Positions 61,125-64,000 of a stretch of DNA of 64,000 nt are shown one piece after another (within the stretch, counting starts at the first letter, position 1; every line of letters starts with the position of its first letter). The position numbers and the translations under genes are program-made. The notes under the pieces are model-generated. The model searched no databases, was not told where the DNA came from, and worked only from the letters and a program-made list of their open reading frames with translations. This DNA comes from an uncultured Kordia sp. (GTDB taxonomy: Bacteria > Bacteroidota > Bacteroidia > Flavobacteriales > Flavobacteriaceae). The stretch lies in the NCBI RefSeq assembly GCF_947489565.1, contig NZ_CANLEA010000007.1, positions 1 to 64,000 on the forward strand. Direction: 5' to 3'.

Positions 61125-61204
61125 AATCTAAATGATTTTATGTTAATACTTTCTAGTTCGTGAAGTAGTAAAATGTTACCCTATGTTATGAAATTGCACA
61201 AAAA

Positions 61205-61224
61205 AAGCGAACCGAAGTTCGCTT
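61205..61224 (-). terminator. Terminator of RiPP precursor 4
   Basis: AAGCGAAC-CGAA-GTTCGCTT with a T run on the minus strand, the same hairpin as at 60837, which shows that gene and terminator were copied together. Confidence 0.85.
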
Positions 61225-61232
61225 ATAAGTTG

Positions 61233-61454
61233 TTAGGCAACTGAGCAATCACAGGAATGTTCATTATTTTCTGTGACACAAGCACAAGTACCAAAAAAAG
61301 TACCTCCAGGTGGACAAAAATCAGTATCCTGTGTTGGATGATTTGTGCAAATAAATCTGAATGTAGTAATGCTTCCTCCTTTAATTTTTGATGCTGTAAA
61401 ATTAGAAACTTGCGTTTTGTTAAGGCGTAAATTTTTTGGATTCTTTTTTTTCAT
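61233..61454 (-). CDS. RiPP precursor, class I lanthipeptide-like (array member 4)
   Basis: 73 residues from the Met at 61454; the longer frame to 61529 adds a hydrophobic run upstream of the leader. The leader MKKKNPKNLRLNKTQVSNF is closest to member 3, and the cleavage site is IKGGSIT. The core has six Cys (FRFICTNHPTQDTDFC, GTCACVTENN and EHSCDCSVA) with Thr-rich spacing. It is the rightmost array member and probably the first of the cluster in the direction of transcription. It has its own terminator at 61205. Confidence 0.8.
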   Translation of the reverse strand: MKKKNPKNLRLNKTQVSNFTASKIKGGSITTFRFICTNHPTQDTDFCPPGGTFFGTCACVTENNEHSCDCSVA

Positions 61455-61588
61455 AGTATATATATTTACATTGATATAGTACAATGATAAAAAGATGAAC
61501 AGCAGAATAAAAACGCTATTTCTCTGCATTTATAAATCACGACTCGTTATTTATAAATTGCTAGAAATCAATGGTTATACGCAAGTTT

Positions 61589-61906
61589 TTATTTGTGCTC
61601 AAGAGTTTTTGTTCTCAGATATTTTTTCTCAATATAAAACGTTGCAAAAGGAACTAACGATGCAATAAATAAAATAGCAAAACGCTTCATTGTCCATTTT
61701 TGTTCTTCCGTAACTAAATAAGCAAATACCACATAAATTACAAACAAAAGACCATGTGCCATTCCTACAATCTTATTCGGCATGGTAATTTCCATCATAT
61801 ACTTTAATGGCATTGTAATAAAAAATGCGATGTATGAAATTCCTTCCGCTATGGCAATCCAACGAAAGTTTTTTAAAGTTTTTGTTTCTCTGATAGTTGA
61901 GTCCAT
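61589..61906 (-). CDS. DUF3817 family membrane protein
   Basis: 105 residues from the Met at 61906; the frame extends to 61969 but that part overlaps the terminator of lpdA. The protein has three membrane helices. The first segment, FRWIAIAEGISYIAFFITMPLKYM, is the hallmark of DUF3817 (YdzA-like). IVGMAHGLLFVIYVVFAYLV and MKRFAILFIASLVPFATFYI complete the set, with a conserved His in the GMAHG turn. The function is unknown. A short basic tail (EKKYLRTKTLEHK) closes it. It is monocistronic, downstream of lpdA. Confidence 0.85.
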   Translation of the reverse strand: MDSTIRETKTLKNFRWIAIAEGISYIAFFITMPLKYMMEITMPNKIVGMAHGLLFVIYVVFAYLVTEEQKWTMKRFAILFIASLVPFATFYIEKKYLRTKTLEHK

Positions 61907-61933
61907 AAATATAAACGTAAAAAAGTATAAAAA

Positions 61934-61960
61934 AAGCCGCTCTAGGAGCAGCTTTTCAAA
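61934..61960 (-). terminator. Terminator of lpdA
   Basis: AAGCCGCTC / GAGCAGCTT stem with CTAG-type loop and one mismatch; a T run follows on the minus strand, 9 bases after the lpdA stop. Confidence 0.75.
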
Positions 61961-61968
61961 ATATATCA

Positions 61969-63360
61969 TTAAATGTGAATGACTTCATCATACGCATCAG
62001 CAACTGCTTCCATGACTGCTTCACTCATGGTCGGATGCGGATGGACAGCTTTTAATACTTCGTGTCCTGTAGTTTCTAATTTTCTACCCAATACAGCTTC
62101 GGCAATCATATCAGTCACACCGGCACCAATCATATGGCAGCCTAACCATTCTCCGTATTTAGCATCAAAAATTACTTTTACAAAACCTTCTTTATTTCCA
62201 CCTGCGCTAGCTTTTCCAGATGCAGAGAACGGGAACTTACCAACTTTGATATCGTATCCTTGCTCTTTTGCTTGTGCTTCTGTTAAACCAACCGAAGCAA
62301 TTTCTGGAGAACAGTACGTACATCCAGGAATATTTCCATAATCTAAGGCTTCTACATGCATTCCTGCAATTTTCTCTACACACAAAATTCCTTCCGCAGA
62401 AGCAACGTGAGCTAAAGCTTGTCCTGGCGTAACATCTCCAATTGCGTAATATCCAGGAATATTCGTTTGGTAGTAATCGTTTACTAAGATTTTATCTCTA
62501 TCGGTAGCAATTCCAACAGCTTCCAATCCAATATTTTCAATATTTGTTTTAATTCCAACAGCCGATAATACAATGTCAGCTTCTAAAACTTGTTCTCCTT
62601 TTTTCGTTTTGACGGTAGCTTTTACGCCATCGCCCGAAGTATCAACCGAAGTAACTTCTGCAGAAGTCATCACTTTAATTCCACTTTTCTTAAACGAACG
62701 TTCTAACTGTTTAGAAACATCTGCATCTTCTACAGGAACAATCTTAGGCATATATTCTACAACAGTAACTTCTGTTCCCATTGAGTTATAAAAATAAGCA
62801 AACTCCACACCAATCGCTCCAGATCCTACTACGATCATCTTCTTTGGTTGTGTTGGCAAGGTCATTGCTTCGCGGTAGCCAATAACTTTCTTTCCATCTT
62901 GTGGCAAGCTTGGCAACTCACGCGAGCGTGCTCCAGTAGCAATCACAATATGTTGTGCACTATATTCGGTTACTTTTCCATCAGCATCTTTTACATCGAT
63001 CTTCTTTCCAGCTTTCAAGGTTCCAAAACCGTTCAATACATCAATCTTATTCTTTTTCATTAAGAACTGAACACCTTTGCTCATTCCGTCAGCAACACCA
63101 CGACTACGTTGTACGACAGCGTCAAAATCCTTATCGTATTCTTTCACTGACAATCCGTAATCTCCAGCATGTTTCAAATATTCAAAAACCTGTGCTGATT
63201 TCAATAAAGCTTTCGTTGGAATACATCCCCAGTTTAAGCAAACTCCACCAAGACTTTCTTTCTCAACGACTGCGGTTTTAAACCCTAATTGAGAAGCTCT
63301 AATGGCAGTTACATATCCACCAGGACCACTTCCTAAAACGATGATATCGTATGTACTCAT
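61969..63360 (-). CDS. lpdA: Dihydrolipoyl dehydrogenase
   Basis: 463-residue flavoprotein, the E3 component of pyruvate, 2-oxoglutarate and branched-chain dehydrogenase complexes, which reoxidises dihydrolipoamide with NAD+. FAD motif: IIVLGSGPGGYVTAIRASQLG. The redox disulfide is Cys41-Cys46 in GGVCLNWGCIPTK. The NAD domain has VVGSGAIGVEFAYFYNSMG. The C-terminal dimer interface has HPHPTMSEAV with catalytic His442 and Glu447. Length is normal. The gene is not next to E1/E2 genes. A promoter-like CAAATTTA (minus-strand TAAATTTG) lies 34 bases before the start. Confidence 0.95.
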   Translation of the reverse strand: MSTYDIIVLGSGPGGYVTAIRASQLGFKTAVVEKESLGGVCLNWGCIPTKALLKSAQVFEYLKHAGDYGLSVKEYDKDFDAVVQRSRGVADGMSKGVQFLMKKNKIDVLNGFGTLKAGKKIDVKDADGKVTEYSAQHIVIATGARSRELPSLPQDGKKVIGYREAMTLPTQPKKMIVVGSGAIGVEFAYFYNSMGTEVTVVEYMPKIVPVEDADVSKQLERSFKKSGIKVMTSAEVTSVDTSGDGVKATVKTKKGEQVLEADIVLSAVGIKTNIENIGLEAVGIATDRDKILVNDYYQTNIPGYYAIGDVTPGQALAHVASAEGILCVEKIAGMHVEALDYGNIPGCTYCSPEIASVGLTEAQAKEQGYDIKVGKFPFSASGKASAGGNKEGFVKVIFDAKYGEWLGCHMIGAGVTDMIAEAVLGRKLETTGHEVLKAVHPHPTMSEAVMEAVADAYDEVIHI

Positions 63361-63393
63361 ATCTTAAAATTTTGTTGTCTGTTTTTCAAGATG

Positions 63394-63423
63394 CAAATTT
63401 ACGGAATTCTGCTTTAAGAATAA
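63394..63423 (-). promoter_or_regulatory. Putative promoter of lpdA
   Basis: On the minus strand TAAATTTG (63401-63394) fits the -7 box, and TTA (63423-63421) stands 19 bases upstream, one base from the -33 TTG. The predicted start is near 63388. Confidence 0.45.
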
Positions 63424-63447
63424 ACTATATGTACTTGTTTTTGATTG

Positions 63448-63500
63448 TTAGGCACGCTTTGCTCTTAGATTGTTAGACTTGCTTTGCTTATAGACACGCT
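63448..63500. repeat. Dispersed TCTAACAATC/GCAAAGC repeat (inverted copy)
   Basis: The complement reads GCAAAGCAAGTCTAACAATC and repeats it, matching the sequence at 16324-16366. A direct duplicate of GTTAG...CTTTGCT lies within the piece. Confidence 0.6.
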
Positions 63501-63780
63501 TGCGCTTTGGGATTGTGTGTCTTTGTCAATCTATCAATTTGTTTATTCGTTCATTTCGTATATCAATTTCATTCAAGAATTCCAAAGTACGTTTATCGTT
63601 ACTCTCAAATTGACAAATAGACAAAAAGACAAATCAACAAATTGACACAATAAGGAAGTTCCCTTTCGCTACGCTTCAGGTCGCGCTATTCGCTGCAAGT
63701 CCGCGCTCGAAACTCGCTGTGGGCTTTCCACTGCTATCACTAACTCAGTTCGAAGTACGCTTTTTATTTGATACACTGCA

Positions 63781-63929
63781 TGTCAATTCGAGCGCAGTCG
63801 AGAATACTGAGTATTTTATCTTTTGTTGATTTATTGTTGATTAGTTTTTTCGCCCATTTATTCTTTTGTGTTTTATTCTCTAACCGTCAGTTCGAGTGTT
63901 TTTGTCATATCGAGTGCAGTCGGGATAGG
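63781..63929. repeat. Cluster of three GTCA..TCGAG dispersed repeats
   Basis: TGTCAATTCGAGCGCAGTCGAGA (63781), GTCAGTTCGAGTG (63886, truncated) and GTCATATCGAGTGCAGTCGGGA (63904). These are copies of the family also found at 7513, 33968, 47680 and 53021. Confidence 0.7.
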
Positions 63930-64000
63930 CAAAAATGTATCGAGAACAGCTCAGAAAATCAAAGTACTTCTCGATACTAAATTTCTTCGAAATTTCACTC

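Larger units (their letters stand above)
63361..64000. other. Repeat-rich intergenic end of the window
   Basis: 640 bases without a credible gene. Contents in order: the lpdA promoter; the TCTAACAATC repeat; an inverted pair of CAATCTATCAATTTG / CAAATTGAC sequences (63520-63650); a GC-rich block CGCTATTCGCTGCAAG..CGCTCGAAACTCGCTG..GGGCTTTCC (63660-63735); and copies of the GTCA..TCGAG repeat at 63781, 63886 and 63904. A 70-codon open frame at 63768 is built of these repeats and is not a gene. Confidence 0.7.

Noticed and set aside
63768-63980. A 70-codon open frame on the plus strand near the right end
   Set aside because: It is made of dispersed repeat copies and has no credible protein composition or promoter.
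1-64000. CRISPR array or complete insertion sequence
   Set aside because: I saw no regularly spaced repeat with unique spacers, no cas gene and no transposase gene; the only recombinase is housekeeping XerD.

Overview
The window reads as chromosome of a marine-type Flavobacteriaceae bacterium (phylum Bacteroidota). The composition is AT-rich. Where promoters can be read they follow the Bacteroidota TTG / TAnnTTTG pattern. Many proteins belong to families typical of this group: a TonB-dependent receptor with a carboxypeptidase-regulatory-like start, DUF5117-type metalloprotease, DUF6452-DUF6048-RlmD, sigma factor plus DUF6768, RNase Y next to ZapA, and lanthipeptide-like precursors with an LNK leader motif. 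A Kordia-like organism is my best guess, but the genus cannot be proven from the sequence alone.

Layout. 1-95: 3' end of a 5S rRNA gene and its terminator. 0.2-7.5 kb: lipoprotein zinc metalloprotease, a umuC-umuD translesion polymerase pair, a DUF2071 protein and small unknowns. 7.7-18.8 kb: flavin amine oxidase, TlpA-like thioredoxin, AraC regulator, SRPBCC and DUF4287/DUF5655 proteins, a large hybrid histidine kinase, DUF4268, DUF1573, a methyltransferase and a ZIP metal transporter. 19-27.8 kb: C-type-lectin lipoprotein, a PAS-domain gene split by an in-frame stop, a stretch with two decayed gene pieces, a beta-lactamase-like hydrolase with a membrane AraC regulator, and a GH76-like protein. 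27.9-41.5 kb: mostly housekeeping (two rRNA methyltransferases, HD hydrolase, sigma factor/DUF6768, ornithine aminotransferase, Smr protein, cysteine desulfurase). 41.6-47 kb: a two-gene glycosyltransferase operon whose first protein carries C-terminal MORN repeats. The 3' end of the second gene is duplicated 1.5 kb downstream, beyond an inserted unknown gene. 47-59.5 kb: TonB receptor, M23 peptidase, coiled-coil protein, zapA, a 6S-type RNA, rny, a Cys-rich double-glycine peptide too short for usual gene calling, xerD, three small outer-membrane beta-barrels, aroQ and a PP-loop ATPase. 59.6-61.5 kb: a candidate small RNA and four tandem Cys-rich RiPP precursor genes on the minus strand. 61.6-64 kb: DUF3817 protein, lpdA and a repeat-rich intergenic end.

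The most interesting region is 54.8-61.5 kb. The four precursors share a leader motif, a GG cleavage site and six or seven core cysteines. Three also share near-identical terminators, and two share an identical 28-bp leader segment, so the array probably grew by duplicating whole gene-plus-terminator units. No LanB, LanC, protease or transporter gene lies in the window, so the modification machinery must be elsewhere. Other points worth a look are the zapA-6S RNA-rny arrangement, the in-frame stop in the PAS gene, the glycosyltransferase-MORN fusion, the duplicated glycosyltransferase 3' end, and a family of short dispersed intergenic repeats.
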